Positions 56,001-63,835 of a stretch of DNA of 64,000 nucleotides are shown piece after piece. The first letter of the stretch is position 1, and each line of letters opens with the position of its first letter. The notes beneath the pieces were generated by a model that searched no databases, was not told the origin of the DNA, and saw nothing but the letters and a program-made list of their open reading frames with translations. A program made the position numbers and the translations under genes. This DNA is from Parendozoicomonas callyspongiae. GTDB lineage: Bacteria; Pseudomonadota; Gammaproteobacteria; Pseudomonadales; Endozoicomonadaceae. The stretch lies in the NCBI RefSeq assembly GCF_023502345.1, contig NZ_JAMFLX010000013.1:62001-126000 (forward strand). The letters are read 5' to 3'.

Positions 56001-56236
56001 TCAGCCTGCAGGAAGATTTCGACGACAGCACTAACTCTGGCTTCTTCGTACAGGAAGACCCCGAAGACAAAGGTAACAATGTACAGATGCGCTTCGGCGG
56101 CGAGATCTACAACCTGGACATCAACGCAGAAGGTGTTGTTGGTGGTGAGGTTCCTGAAGGTGCGGAAGAGATCTGCAAGGTTCTGTCCCACATCCATCGT
56201 GAATACCGTTACCTGCTGGGTCCTGTTCTGCCCTGA
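53087..56236 (+). CDS. ygfK: YgfK, iron-sulfur flavoprotein (putative selenate reductase subunit)
   Basis: The product has 1049 residues, like E. coli YgfK. Residues 1-440 resemble a dihydropyrimidine/dihydroorotate dehydrogenase-type barrel (TPVGPAAGPHTQLAQNI). A GltD-like section follows: cysteines in APCKEACPVGQDIPEYIK and HICDHQCQHSC, FAD motif VAVVGAGPAGLASALFLARA near 550, NAD(P) motif VAVVGGGNTAMDSARAAL near 690. Near the end are ferredoxin-like clusters CLECNHVCTKCADVCP and CNECGNCASFC. It likely passes electrons between NAD(P)H and the molybdenum hydroxylases of the locus. Codon use is strongly biased. Confidence 0.93.
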   Translation: MADIMRPIPFGEMLKRITGEYRKTQTLFGIPARQFFRKSNNSQIKVFNEKCTTPVGPAAGPHTQLAQNIITSWWTGARFIELKTVQIMDTLEISKPCIDPEDEAYNCEWSTEFTLPKAYDEYLKAWLILHALEEVFDPQMGGEKTFVFNMSVGYDLKGIKTERMQTFINDMLDSSRNPALAQYREELAEWLQSPEFLTTFNCADRKEELSQVPVRVPAQMCSAVTLSTMHGCPPDEIEKICEYMLTEKNIDTFVKLNPTLLGFPRVRGILDDLGFSNIHLKEESFTHDLQMEDALPMLERLMKVGKEHGRGFGVKLSNTLGTVNKKGNLPDAEMYMSGRALYPLTINLAATLARVFQGQLPMSYSGGAWKGNIAKIFNAGIRPITMATELLKPGGYLRLKDCAEELEKCESWGMTSVDVEAVEALAAHAISGEDPYTRRDWHETPKRKSGVSPLTDCFIAPCKEACPVGQDIPEYIKLVAEGRYRDALALIYSKNALPAITGHICDHQCQHSCTRQNYEGSVQIRDIKKVAVEQGWEAYRAGWKKPELTSDKRVAVVGAGPAGLASALFLARAGFSVTVFEKEKNAGGIVKNVIPQFRLPEGVIQQDIDFVADHGVHFEFGCAPDLTVHTLKAGGFAYVILGVGAEKGNPIKLEGEGVKVLKSLDFLRQFNQKESNNKPETLELGSHVAVVGGGNTAMDSARAALKMEGVEKVSVFYRRTLHEMPADREEYENAVEDGAEFHFLTNPEAMRQGEGEKAELVCRTMVLGEPDEKGRRKPVATSDNTIHKVDTLISAIGEQADRDLLSHMGVPMGEDGWPALDASGETGVEGVFLAGDVATGPSSIIGAVAGGRRAVDAIMAREGINQDIFIAPELSSVDKIYDKKGVIPLKVVEAGDYQELAVREASRCLECNHVCTKCADVCPNRANIAVPVPGMKDAMQILHLDAYCNECGNCASFCSYDSAPYKTKLTIFSLQEDFDDSTNSGFFVQEDPEDKGNNVQMRFGGEIYNLDINAEGVVGGEVPEGAEEICKVLSHIHREYRYLLGPVLP

Positions 56237-56269
56237 TCGTTTGATGGTGGGGGCAGCTCTTTACTTTGT

Positions 56270-56301
56270 AGTGTTTTCATTACCTTGGTAATGAAAACAC
56301 T
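56270..56301. repeat. perfect 15-bp-arm palindrome
   Basis: AGTGTTTTCATTACC and its exact complement, with a 2-nt loop, lie between ygfK and ssnA. No T-run follows. It may stabilise the upstream mRNA end or act as an RNA processing site. Confidence 0.6.
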
Positions 56302-56373
56302 CGCTCAGGGCTGCAATGTTCTCCTGCCTTTTTCACCGGTTAGAGACAAGAACGGATACTGAGGAAACAAGAA

Positions 56374-57699
56374 ATGTTACTGATCAAAAACGCAACAGCT
56401 GTCGAGTTTGAACCAGCCAAGATCACCGAAGGTGTGGATATCCTGGTTGAAAACGACCTGATCAAGGAAGTCGGTGCCAACCTGTCCACTGAAGGTGTGA
56501 CCAAGGTTATCGACGCAACCGGCAAACTGGTATTCCCGGGCCTGGTTTGTGGTCACCACCACTACTACTCCGGTCTGGCCCGTGGCGTGATGGCCAACAT
56601 CGCTCCATGCCCTGATTTTGTGTCCACCCTGAAGAACCTGTGGTGGCGCATGGACCGTAGCTTCGACGAAGAAATCGCCTACTACAGCAGCACCATCTGC
56701 TCCCTGGAAGCGATCAAGTCCGGCTGTACTTCCGTTATCGATCACCACGCTTCCCCAAGCTATATCAAAGGTTCCCTGAAGACCCTGCGTGAAGGTTTCC
56801 TGAAGGCCAATCTGCGTGGTATGACCTGCTACGAAACCACTGACCGCAACGAAGGCATGAAAGAGATTGAAGCTGGTGTTCAGGAGAACATCGACTTCGC
56901 TAACTTTGTTGATGCCAGCAAGAAAGACGATCCTTCTTCCTACCTGGTTGAAGCCCACATCGGTGCTCACGCTCCATTCACCGTGCCTGATGATGGTCTG
57001 GGCATGCTGTCTGCCGCCTGCAAGGAAACCGGTCGTGGTCTGCACATTCACGTTGCAGAAGATATCTACGACTGCTCTCACAGCCGTCACCACTACGGTA
57101 AGGAACTGCTGGAGCGTCTGGACAGCTTCGGCCTGCTGAACAGCAAGGCGGTTGTTGGTCACGGTGCTGGCCTGCTGCAGTCTGATATTGACCTGCTGAA
57201 TGAGCGTGATGGCTTCCTGCTGCACAACGCACGTTCCAACATGAATAACCATGTGAAGTACAACGCAAACCTGCCCAAATTCAAGAATGTAGCGCTGGGT
57301 ACTGACGGTATCGGCGGTGATATGTTCGAAGAACTGAAGTTCGCTTACTTTAAACACAAAGATAACGGTGGTGAGCTCTGGCCAGACAGCTACCTGCGCT
57401 TCCTGTACAATGGTAATGAACTTTTGGCCCGGAACTTTGGTGCACAATTTGGTCGTCTTGAAGCTGGTTATAAAGCAGACATCGTCGTTTATGACTATGA
57501 GTCACCCACTCCTTTGGTGGCGGCCAACCTGCCAGGACACATGGCATTCGGCATGAGCAGCACCGGTGTTCGGACTGTGATTGTAAATGGTCAGGTGAGT
57601 TACGAAGACTACGCCTTCCCATTCGAGATTGAAGAAATCTACGCCAACGGCCGCAAAGCAGCGCAGCGTCTGTGGAAAAACATGGATGCGCTGGACTGA
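56374..57699 (+). CDS. ssnA: SsnA-type aminohydrolase
   Basis: The product has 441 residues of the amidohydrolase superfamily, related to chlorohydrolases and guanine deaminase. Metal-binding motifs are CGHHHYYSG near residue 65, LHIHVAEDIYD near 225, VVGHGAGL near 260 and GTDGIGGDMF near 310. Further family features are the long CSLEAIKSGCTSVIDHH segment and the terminal LEAGYKADIVVYDY. SsnA always accompanies YgfK/XdhD; the substrate is thought to be a purine-related amino compound but is not proven. GAGGAA precedes ATG 56374. It is probably in one operon with ygfK. Confidence 0.92.
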   Translation: MLLIKNATAVEFEPAKITEGVDILVENDLIKEVGANLSTEGVTKVIDATGKLVFPGLVCGHHHYYSGLARGVMANIAPCPDFVSTLKNLWWRMDRSFDEEIAYYSSTICSLEAIKSGCTSVIDHHASPSYIKGSLKTLREGFLKANLRGMTCYETTDRNEGMKEIEAGVQENIDFANFVDASKKDDPSSYLVEAHIGAHAPFTVPDDGLGMLSAACKETGRGLHIHVAEDIYDCSHSRHHYGKELLERLDSFGLLNSKAVVGHGAGLLQSDIDLLNERDGFLLHNARSNMNNHVKYNANLPKFKNVALGTDGIGGDMFEELKFAYFKHKDNGGELWPDSYLRFLYNGNELLARNFGAQFGRLEAGYKADIVVYDYESPTPLVAANLPGHMAFGMSSTGVRTVIVNGQVSYEDYAFPFEIEEIYANGRKAAQRLWKNMDALD

Positions 57700-57704
57700 T
57701 AAGC

Positions 57705-57738
57705 AAAGGCTCTCCCTTTAACGGGAGAGCCTTTTTTG
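57705..57738 (+). terminator. rho-independent terminator after ssnA
   Basis: AAAGGCTCTCCC and GGGAGAGCCTTTTTT form a strong stem ending in T6. It separates ygfK-ssnA from ygfM-xdhD. Confidence 0.95.
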
Positions 57739-58152
57739 CTTTGGGCAATTTCTTTTTTTACCGCCTCTATAAAAATGGCAGCGCAGGGAAAAAGATTTCG
57801 CGTTCAAGGCAGCTTTGAGTCTATTGAGTAAGGATTTTGTGTGAGTGCTGAGCAGGGTTGCACCACCTTTATCACCATGTGTTACGTGGTGTTTGTGATT
57901 CCTGGCGCTAGAAATATCAAAACAACCTCCAGCCCTTCGCAGAGTGGAGTTGACGCAAACATTTTTGAGGAGAAAGTTGGAGGTTATTGAGAGAGTGAGC
58001 ATAACCGGAACAGATACAAAACATGTGTTGTTCCCGTTCTGCTTATTCCAGGTAAAGCCCCCGGCAGACGGGGCGAGCCGAGAATGCAATTCCGCCGAAG
58101 GAGCTGATCCTGCGGCATTCACTTTGATCGGGACCTGTCATAGGGGTGTCAT
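57739..58152 (+). other. long leader/promoter region of ygfM with structured RNA candidate
   Basis: No coding frame is convincing here. At 57924-57985 the arms AACCTCCA/TGGAGGTT enclose 46 nt. At 58082-58120 three stacked stems form one bulged hairpin: GAATG/CATTC, CCGC/GCGG and AGGA/TCCT, with CAATT bulged on the 5' side and the loop GCTGA. The run GCCGAAGGAGC inside it recalls the glycine riboswitch core, but the CTCTCAGG-type partner is missing. It ends 32 nt before ygfM. A cis-regulatory RNA is possible; the class is unknown. Confidence 0.4.
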
Positions 58153-58950
58153 ATGATCAACAACTACTACAGACCAGAAACGCTGGCCGATGCGCTGGCA
58201 CTGAAAAAGCAACACGGTGATGAAGCCGCATGGCTGGCCGGGGGCTCTCGCCTGAACAGAGGTTCTTTTGAGCATGCAGCCACCACTCTGATCAGCCTGG
58301 AAAAGCTGGGCCTGAAGGGTATCGAAGTAAAAGATGGCAGCCTTGAAATCGGTGCCATGGTTACCCTGCAGCAGCTGATCGAAAGTACTGAGACTTCCGA
58401 AGAACTGAAGGCTGTTTTCGCCCAGATCTTCAACCGCAATATCCGTAACCAGTCCACCCTGGGTGGAGAGATCGCCGCTGCCAACGGCCGCTGTGAAGTG
58501 ATGCCTGGCCTGATCGCTGCCGGTGCCCACGTGGTTCTGGCTGATGACAGTGTGTTCTCCGTTGAAGAGTATCTGCAGGCGGAAGACAAGGCTCTGATCC
58601 TGAAGGTTGTGGTTCCTGCCAACCTGAAAGCCCTGAAGATTCGCAAGATCACAAACTCTGCTGCTGCGGAGCCCATTCTGGCCGCTGCAGTTGCCAGAAA
58701 AGCTGATGATACCTGGGGTATCGCATTGAGTGGTGTGGCTGAGAAGCCTGTACGCCTGCGAGATGCTGAAGCCCTTGTTGGTGAAAGTCAGCTTGCCGAA
58801 GGCAAGATTGAGCAGCTGCAGAAGGTTGTTTCTGATTCCATCAAGCCGGTTTCCGACTTCCGTGCCAGTGCTGAATATCGCAGCTCTGTCAGCGGAGTGG
58901 TTGTTGTACGCCTTGTTGATGAATGTGCCCCAATCAGTAAAAGCCAGTAG
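58153..58950 (+). CDS. ygfM: YgfM, FAD-binding subunit of the molybdenum hydroxylase
   Basis: The product has 265 residues (E. coli YgfM 259). It has the CO-dehydrogenase flavoprotein fold: AWLAGGSRLNRGSFEHAATT replaces the usual AGGT/S FAD loop, and NRNIRNQSTLGGEIAAANGRCE holds the second FAD contact. AGGGG lies before ATG 58153. It probably pairs with XdhD, which starts 11 bp downstream with AGGGAG overlapping the ygfM stop region. Confidence 0.9.
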   Translation: MINNYYRPETLADALALKKQHGDEAAWLAGGSRLNRGSFEHAATTLISLEKLGLKGIEVKDGSLEIGAMVTLQQLIESTETSEELKAVFAQIFNRNIRNQSTLGGEIAAANGRCEVMPGLIAAGAHVVLADDSVFSVEEYLQAEDKALILKVVVPANLKALKIRKITNSAAAEPILAAAVARKADDTWGIALSGVAEKPVRLRDAEALVGESQLAEGKIEQLQKVVSDSIKPVSDFRASAEYRSSVSGVVVVRLVDECAPISKSQ

Positions 58951-58961
58951 GGAGCTTCAAA

Positions 58962-61853
58962 ATGTCTATCAGTTTTACTTTAAACGGGGCTCCCAGAACT
59001 GTTCAGGTTGAGCCTGGTAAAAATGTCCAGACCCTGCTGCGTGAGCTGGGTTTCAACTCTGTTCGTGACAGTGATGACGGCTGGGGCTTTGCCGGTTCCG
59101 ACACCATCCTGCTGGACGGTGTTGCAGTTAACGCCACCATGCTGATCGTTGGTCAGCTGGAAGATCGTGAAGTTGTTACCGCTGAATCACTGAACGTCTA
59201 TGGTCAACTGTCTGCTGTACAGTCTGCCCTGATCGACGCCGGTGCGGTACAGTCCGGTTATAACGATCCTGCTGTTGCCCTGGTTCTGACCGACCTGCTG
59301 CAGCGTAACCCTGCTGCTGATCGTGCAGAAGTGACTGACGCACTGTCTGGTATCTTCCTGCGTGAGAGCGCCTACGAACAGGTGTTCACCGCTGTTGAAA
59401 TCGCCAAAGAGCGTATGGTTAACCCTGAGCATGTTGCTGACGTTAACCCAGAGTTCAACAAAGTTTTCGATCGCGATATGCGTTTCGTGGGTAAGGCTTC
59501 CCGCAAGGTTGACGCTACCCGTACCCTGAAAGCCGAAAAAGCTTTCGTAGAAGATTTCGTTCCTGCTGATGCCTGCCATCTGAAGATGCTGCGTAGCCCA
59601 CATGCTCACGCTTACATCTCCAAACTGGACACCAGCAAGGCAGAAGCCATGCCAGGCGTGGTTGCTGTACTGTCTTACAAGAATGCTCCTGACGTTTATT
59701 ACACGCCAGGTGGCCAGACTGCTCCTGAGCCTTCTCCACTGGATCGTCGCCTGTTCGGCCAGAAGATGCGTCACTTCGGTGACCGTGTTGCTGCCGTTGT
59801 GGCCGAGACTCCAGAGATCGCGGAAGCTGCCCTGAAGCTGATCGAAGTTGAGTTTGAAGTTCTGAAGCCGATTCTGGATGTTGACGAAGCAGCTGCCGAA
59901 GGCGCACCTATCGTTCACAAGGGCCTGATCAGCTACAGTGCTGGCGCTCCGGATGATCTGGATGAACAGAATGCTGATGTTGATCCACGCGATGGTCGCA
60001 TCCACTTCAACTTCCCATTCGGTGGTGAGCCTCGTAAGAACATTGCCGCCAAGGGCCATGGTTCTATCGGTGATATTGATAAAGGCTTTGCAGAAGCTGA
60101 TGTGATTCTGGAGCGCACCTATGAGTCCAAGCAGGCTCAGCAGTGTCCACCCGAGCCACACCTGTGCCTGACTTATATGGAAGGTGACCGTCTGGTTATT
60201 CGCGCTGCGACCCAGGTGCCATGGCACGTTCGTCGCCAGATTGCCAATATCATTGGTGTGAAGCAGAACAAGGTTCACGTCATCAAAGAGCGTTTAGGGG
60301 GAGGCTTCGGTTCCAAGCAGGATATCCTGGTTGAAGATGTCTGCTCATTTGCCACTCACCTGACAGGTCGTACGGTTTACTTCCGTCACACCCGTGAAGA
60401 AGAGTTTATTGCAACCTCTTCCCGTCACGTCGCCAAGATGGATATCAAACTGGGTGCCAGGAAGGACGGTACTATTACCGCTATTGAGGTGGACTACCGC
60501 TTCAACACCGGCCCTTACGGTAACCACGCTCTGACCGTACCAAGCAATGCGCCTGCACTGTCTCTGCCTCTGTACCGTTGTGAGAATGTAAAGTTCGAAA
60601 TCACAACTTACTACTCCAACATCGTACCTACCGGCGCATACCAGGGTTACGGCGGCCCTAAGGGCAACTTCGCCATGCAGATGATCCTGGCGGAAATGGC
60701 GGCTGAGCTGGGCATCGATCATCTGGATATGATCCAGAAGAACCGTGTTCACGAAGGCGATGAGCTGACTCTGCTGGGCAAGGTTGGTGAAGGTAAGATG
60801 CCTTCCAAGATTCCTTCCGCTTCCAGCTGTGCTCTGGAAGGTATTCTGGATCGCGGTGCCGAGACTCTGGGCTGGGGCACTCCAAAAGCTGAAGATCCAA
60901 CCAAGCCTCATATCAAGATCGGTCGTGGTGTTGCCACCATGAAGCAGAAGTCCGGTATCGCTGATATCGACCAGGCTAACGCAACTGTGAAGCTGACTTC
61001 CGACGGTACGCTGATCTGCCACTCCGGTGGTGCTGATCTGGGTGCTGGTCTGGATACTGTTGTTACCAAGCTGGTGGGTGAGGTTCTGCTGTCCGAGCTG
61101 AACGATATCCACGTTATCTCTGGTGATACCGACCACTGTCTGTTCGACAAGGGTGCTTACGCGTCCTCCGGTACCTGCTTCTCCGGTAATGCTGCCAAGC
61201 TGGCTGCTGAAGATCTGCGTGATCAGATTCTGAAGGTTGCTGCCGAGCGTCTGGGTGAGCCTGTTGAGCAGGTTGAACTGGTATTCCCTGCGACTGTTAA
61301 GGGCCAGACCGGCACTATCAGCTTTGCAGAGATTGCACACTTTGCAGAAAGTGGCACTGGCTGCGGCATGCTGCAGGGTAAAGGCTGCTTCACCACTCCA
61401 GAGTTTGCTTTCCCATACGGTGCAAACTTTGTTGAGGTGGCAGTGGATACCGAGACCGGTGAAGTTGAACTGCTGAAGTTTCACGCTCTGCTGGACTGCG
61501 GTACTCCTATCAACCCGGAACTGGCTTTAGGTCAGGTTTATGGTGCCAGCATCCGTGCAATTGGTCACTCTCTGTCGGAATGTATCAAGTACGACGAAGA
61601 AGGACGGGTTGTTAATGCCAACTTTGCAGATTATGGTACACCTTCCCTGGGAGACTTGCCGAAAGACTTCCGTGCCGAACTGGTTGCAAGTAATGACCAA
61701 ATCGGCCCTTACGGTGGCAAGTCCGTATCTGAAATTGGCGTGAACGCAGCCGCACCGGCCATTGCCAGTGCGATCCATGACGCCTGTGGCGTGTGGATTC
61801 GTGAGTGGAACATTACGCCTGAGAAGGTGTTGCGTGCGCTGGGCCGGTTGTAA
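58962..61853 (+). CDS. xdhD: XdhD, molybdenum-binding hydroxylase with cysteine-free ferredoxin-like domain
   Basis: The product has 963 residues, close to E. coli XdhD. Residues 1-150 follow the [2Fe-2S] domain layout (LRELGFNSVRDSDDGWGFAG, then VQSGYNDPAVAL) but contain no cysteine, so no cluster can bind there. The molybdopterin part follows from about 170: SPHAHAYI, the segment around QCPPEPHLCLTYMEGD, ERLGGGFGSKQD, GAYQGYGGPKGNFAM and the C-terminal KSVSEIGVNAAAPAIASAIHDAC with the catalytic Glu region. It is expected to hydroxylate a purine such as xanthine or hypoxanthine. Electrons must leave by another protein, plausibly YgfK with YgfM. Confidence 0.93.
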   Translation: MSISFTLNGAPRTVQVEPGKNVQTLLRELGFNSVRDSDDGWGFAGSDTILLDGVAVNATMLIVGQLEDREVVTAESLNVYGQLSAVQSALIDAGAVQSGYNDPAVALVLTDLLQRNPAADRAEVTDALSGIFLRESAYEQVFTAVEIAKERMVNPEHVADVNPEFNKVFDRDMRFVGKASRKVDATRTLKAEKAFVEDFVPADACHLKMLRSPHAHAYISKLDTSKAEAMPGVVAVLSYKNAPDVYYTPGGQTAPEPSPLDRRLFGQKMRHFGDRVAAVVAETPEIAEAALKLIEVEFEVLKPILDVDEAAAEGAPIVHKGLISYSAGAPDDLDEQNADVDPRDGRIHFNFPFGGEPRKNIAAKGHGSIGDIDKGFAEADVILERTYESKQAQQCPPEPHLCLTYMEGDRLVIRAATQVPWHVRRQIANIIGVKQNKVHVIKERLGGGFGSKQDILVEDVCSFATHLTGRTVYFRHTREEEFIATSSRHVAKMDIKLGARKDGTITAIEVDYRFNTGPYGNHALTVPSNAPALSLPLYRCENVKFEITTYYSNIVPTGAYQGYGGPKGNFAMQMILAEMAAELGIDHLDMIQKNRVHEGDELTLLGKVGEGKMPSKIPSASSCALEGILDRGAETLGWGTPKAEDPTKPHIKIGRGVATMKQKSGIADIDQANATVKLTSDGTLICHSGGADLGAGLDTVVTKLVGEVLLSELNDIHVISGDTDHCLFDKGAYASSGTCFSGNAAKLAAEDLRDQILKVAAERLGEPVEQVELVFPATVKGQTGTISFAEIAHFAESGTGCGMLQGKGCFTTPEFAFPYGANFVEVAVDTETGEVELLKFHALLDCGTPINPELALGQVYGASIRAIGHSLSECIKYDEEGRVVNANFADYGTPSLGDLPKDFRAELVASNDQIGPYGGKSVSEIGVNAAAPAIASAIHDACGVWIREWNITPEKVLRALGRL

Positions 61854-61943
61854 GCAAGTCGGCTAATCCGCTATGTGCATCTAGTTCAACCCACCCAGTG
61901 AACCGGGTGCACTTAATTAAGCAGACCTCGTTAAGAATGGAGA

Positions 61944-62215
61944 CAGGGTGTATTCACAATTAAATATCGACTCAGTGGCTCTAAAAGTGGCCAGATGTTA
62001 GAAGGGCTTGTGAAAATCGTAGTTATTCTACATTGAACAAGTCCGACGCAGCAGATGGCCACTTTTAGAGCCACCCGCAGGGCGCTTCCGAGAGCTCCTG
62101 TGGACTGCGTCTCAGCACATTGAAAGGCAATAAATAAGCATTCCTGCAGCGCTGCTCCTTGCCACAGGAGCTCTCGAAAGCGCTGAGTTCGATATTTAAT
62201 TGTGAATACACCCTG
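61944..62215. mobile_element. MITE-like palindromic element, copy 2
   Basis: This is a 272-bp element with perfect 27-bp terminal inverted repeats beginning CAGGGTGTATTCACAATTAA. Inner hairpins have arms GGCTCTAAAAGTGGCCA/TGGCCACTTTTAGAGCC and CGAGAGCTCCTGTGG/CCACAGGAGCTCTCG. It is homologous to copy 1 over its length. It fills most of the 400-bp gap between xdhD and guaD; the remaining 61854-61943 shows nothing clear. Confidence 0.82.
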
Positions 62216-62253
62216 ATAATTCCACGTACAAGGCTGCTTGGAGATTTAACTCT

Positions 62254-63597
62254 GTGGCTCAAGCTATGAACAACCTGAACAAAGCTTTTACCGGAGCTAT
62301 TAAGGCAATTCGTGGTGAACTTCTGGATTTTAAGGGTGTTGTTTCTAATCCAGAGCTGCTTCCCGAGAATGTCCGTCATGTTGAAGATGGTCTTCTTCTT
62401 GTTGAGGAAGGTCGTATCAAGTGGCGCGGCAGCTGGGAAGAAGGCAAGAATCTTATTCCTGCCGATGCGCAGGTTTATGATTACCGTGGCAAGTTCATCA
62501 TGCCCGGTTTTATTGATACTCATGTCCACTTCCCTCAGCTGGAAATCATCGGTTCCTACGGTGAACAGTTGCTGGAGTGGCTGAACACTTACACCTTCCC
62601 GACTGAACTGAAGTACTCCAGAAAGGAATATGCCCGCGAGATGGCAGGTATCTTCCTGAAGGAACTGCTGCGCAACGGCACCACCACTGCGCTGACCTTC
62701 TGTACTGTTCATCCCCAGTCTGCGGAAGCACTGTTTGAAGAAGCTGACCGTCTGAACATGCGTCTGATTGCCGGTAAGGTGATGATGGACCGCCATGCAC
62801 CGGAAGGTCTGCTGGATACGCCGGAAACGGCCTACTCCGAATCCAAGGCTCTGATTGAGAAGTGGCACAACCACAACCGTCTGAGCTATGTGCTGCTACC
62901 TCGTTTTGCTCCGACATCTACGCCGGAACAGCTCGAGCAGATCATGCACCTGAAAGAAGAATATCCGGACTGCTACCTGCAGACTCACCTGGCTGAAAAC
63001 CAGAATGAATGTGCCTGGGTGAAAGACCTGTTCCCGGAACAGCGCAGCTACCTGGATGTTTATCACCACTACAAGCTGACCGGCCGTCGCAGCACCTTTG
63101 CCCACTGCATCCACCTGGATGAAGAGGACTACCGCTGCATGGAAGAGACCGAATCCGGTATTGCCTTCTGTCCGACATCCAACATGTTCCTGGGCAGCGG
63201 TCTGTTCCCTCTGCGTCAGGCGCAGGCGAGCAATGTTCGCGTTGGTCTGGCGACTGATGTGGGTGCCGGAACCAGCTTCAGCATGCTGCAGACCCTGAAC
63301 GAAGCGTACAAGGTGATGCAACTGCAGGGTGAAAAACTGCCTCCTTATGAAGGCTTCTATCTGGCGACTATGGGCAGTGCCCATTCCCTCGATCTTGATG
63401 ATCGTCTGGGTAACTTCGATGAAGGCAAGGAAGCAGACTTTATTGTGCTTGACCCCGCTGCAACGTCATTGCAGCAACTGCGTCGCGATAACTCCCGGAC
63501 GTTGGAAGAACAACTCTTTGTTCTGATGACGCTGGGTGATGACCGCAATATTTATCGCACCTGGGTGAACGGAACACCCGTTCACGAACGAAACTGA
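62254..63597 (+). CDS. guaD: guanine deaminase
   Basis: GuaD converts guanine to xanthine and ammonia. The protein has 447 residues from GTG 62254, with GGAG 10 bp upstream; ATG 62266 is an alternative. Signatures are PGFIDTHVHFPQLEIIGSYG with the zinc HxH, TALTFCTVHPQSAEALFE, the loop VMMDRHAPEGLLDT, FAHCIHLDEEDY and ATDVGAGTSFSMLQTLNEAY. It closely resembles E. coli GuaD (YgfP), which also sits in the ygf purine locus. The copy-2 palindromic element ends 38 bp before the start, so its promoter may lie in the element. Confidence 0.95.
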   Translation: MAQAMNNLNKAFTGAIKAIRGELLDFKGVVSNPELLPENVRHVEDGLLLVEEGRIKWRGSWEEGKNLIPADAQVYDYRGKFIMPGFIDTHVHFPQLEIIGSYGEQLLEWLNTYTFPTELKYSRKEYAREMAGIFLKELLRNGTTTALTFCTVHPQSAEALFEEADRLNMRLIAGKVMMDRHAPEGLLDTPETAYSESKALIEKWHNHNRLSYVLLPRFAPTSTPEQLEQIMHLKEEYPDCYLQTHLAENQNECAWVKDLFPEQRSYLDVYHHYKLTGRRSTFAHCIHLDEEDYRCMEETESGIAFCPTSNMFLGSGLFPLRQAQASNVRVGLATDVGAGTSFSMLQTLNEAYKVMQLQGEKLPPYEGFYLATMGSAHSLDLDDRLGNFDEGKEADFIVLDPAATSLQQLRRDNSRTLEEQLFVLMTLGDDRNIYRTWVNGTPVHERN

Positions 63598-63835
63598 CGA
63601 TCAGCCGGGCTTTGCCGAGTTATCAGCGGGAAAGACCGGCTTTTCCGCCCTGTCCTGGTAATAAGTCCGAAGGATCGCACGGTTTATTTGATAGTGTTCT
63701 ATCCGGTAAAGTGATTTATAAAAACTGTTAGATATGAATCAAGCAAGCCATATGTAACAGGTGGTAACTTAGTCAACAGAAGCCAAATAAAGAACACAAA
63801 CGAATACGCCGTTGATTAGATAGGCCGGAGGGCTT

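Noticed and set aside
53279-56197. Two long minus-strand open frames (446 and 489 codons) inside ygfK
   Set aside because: They mirror a highly codon-biased real gene, have no family sequence or ribosome binding site, and run exactly opposite ygfK.
58040-58140. Glycine riboswitch call for the ygfM leader
   Set aside because: Only GCCGAAGGAGC and a loose GGGACCTG fit; the GGAGAG/CTCTCAGG pairing that defines the class is not there.
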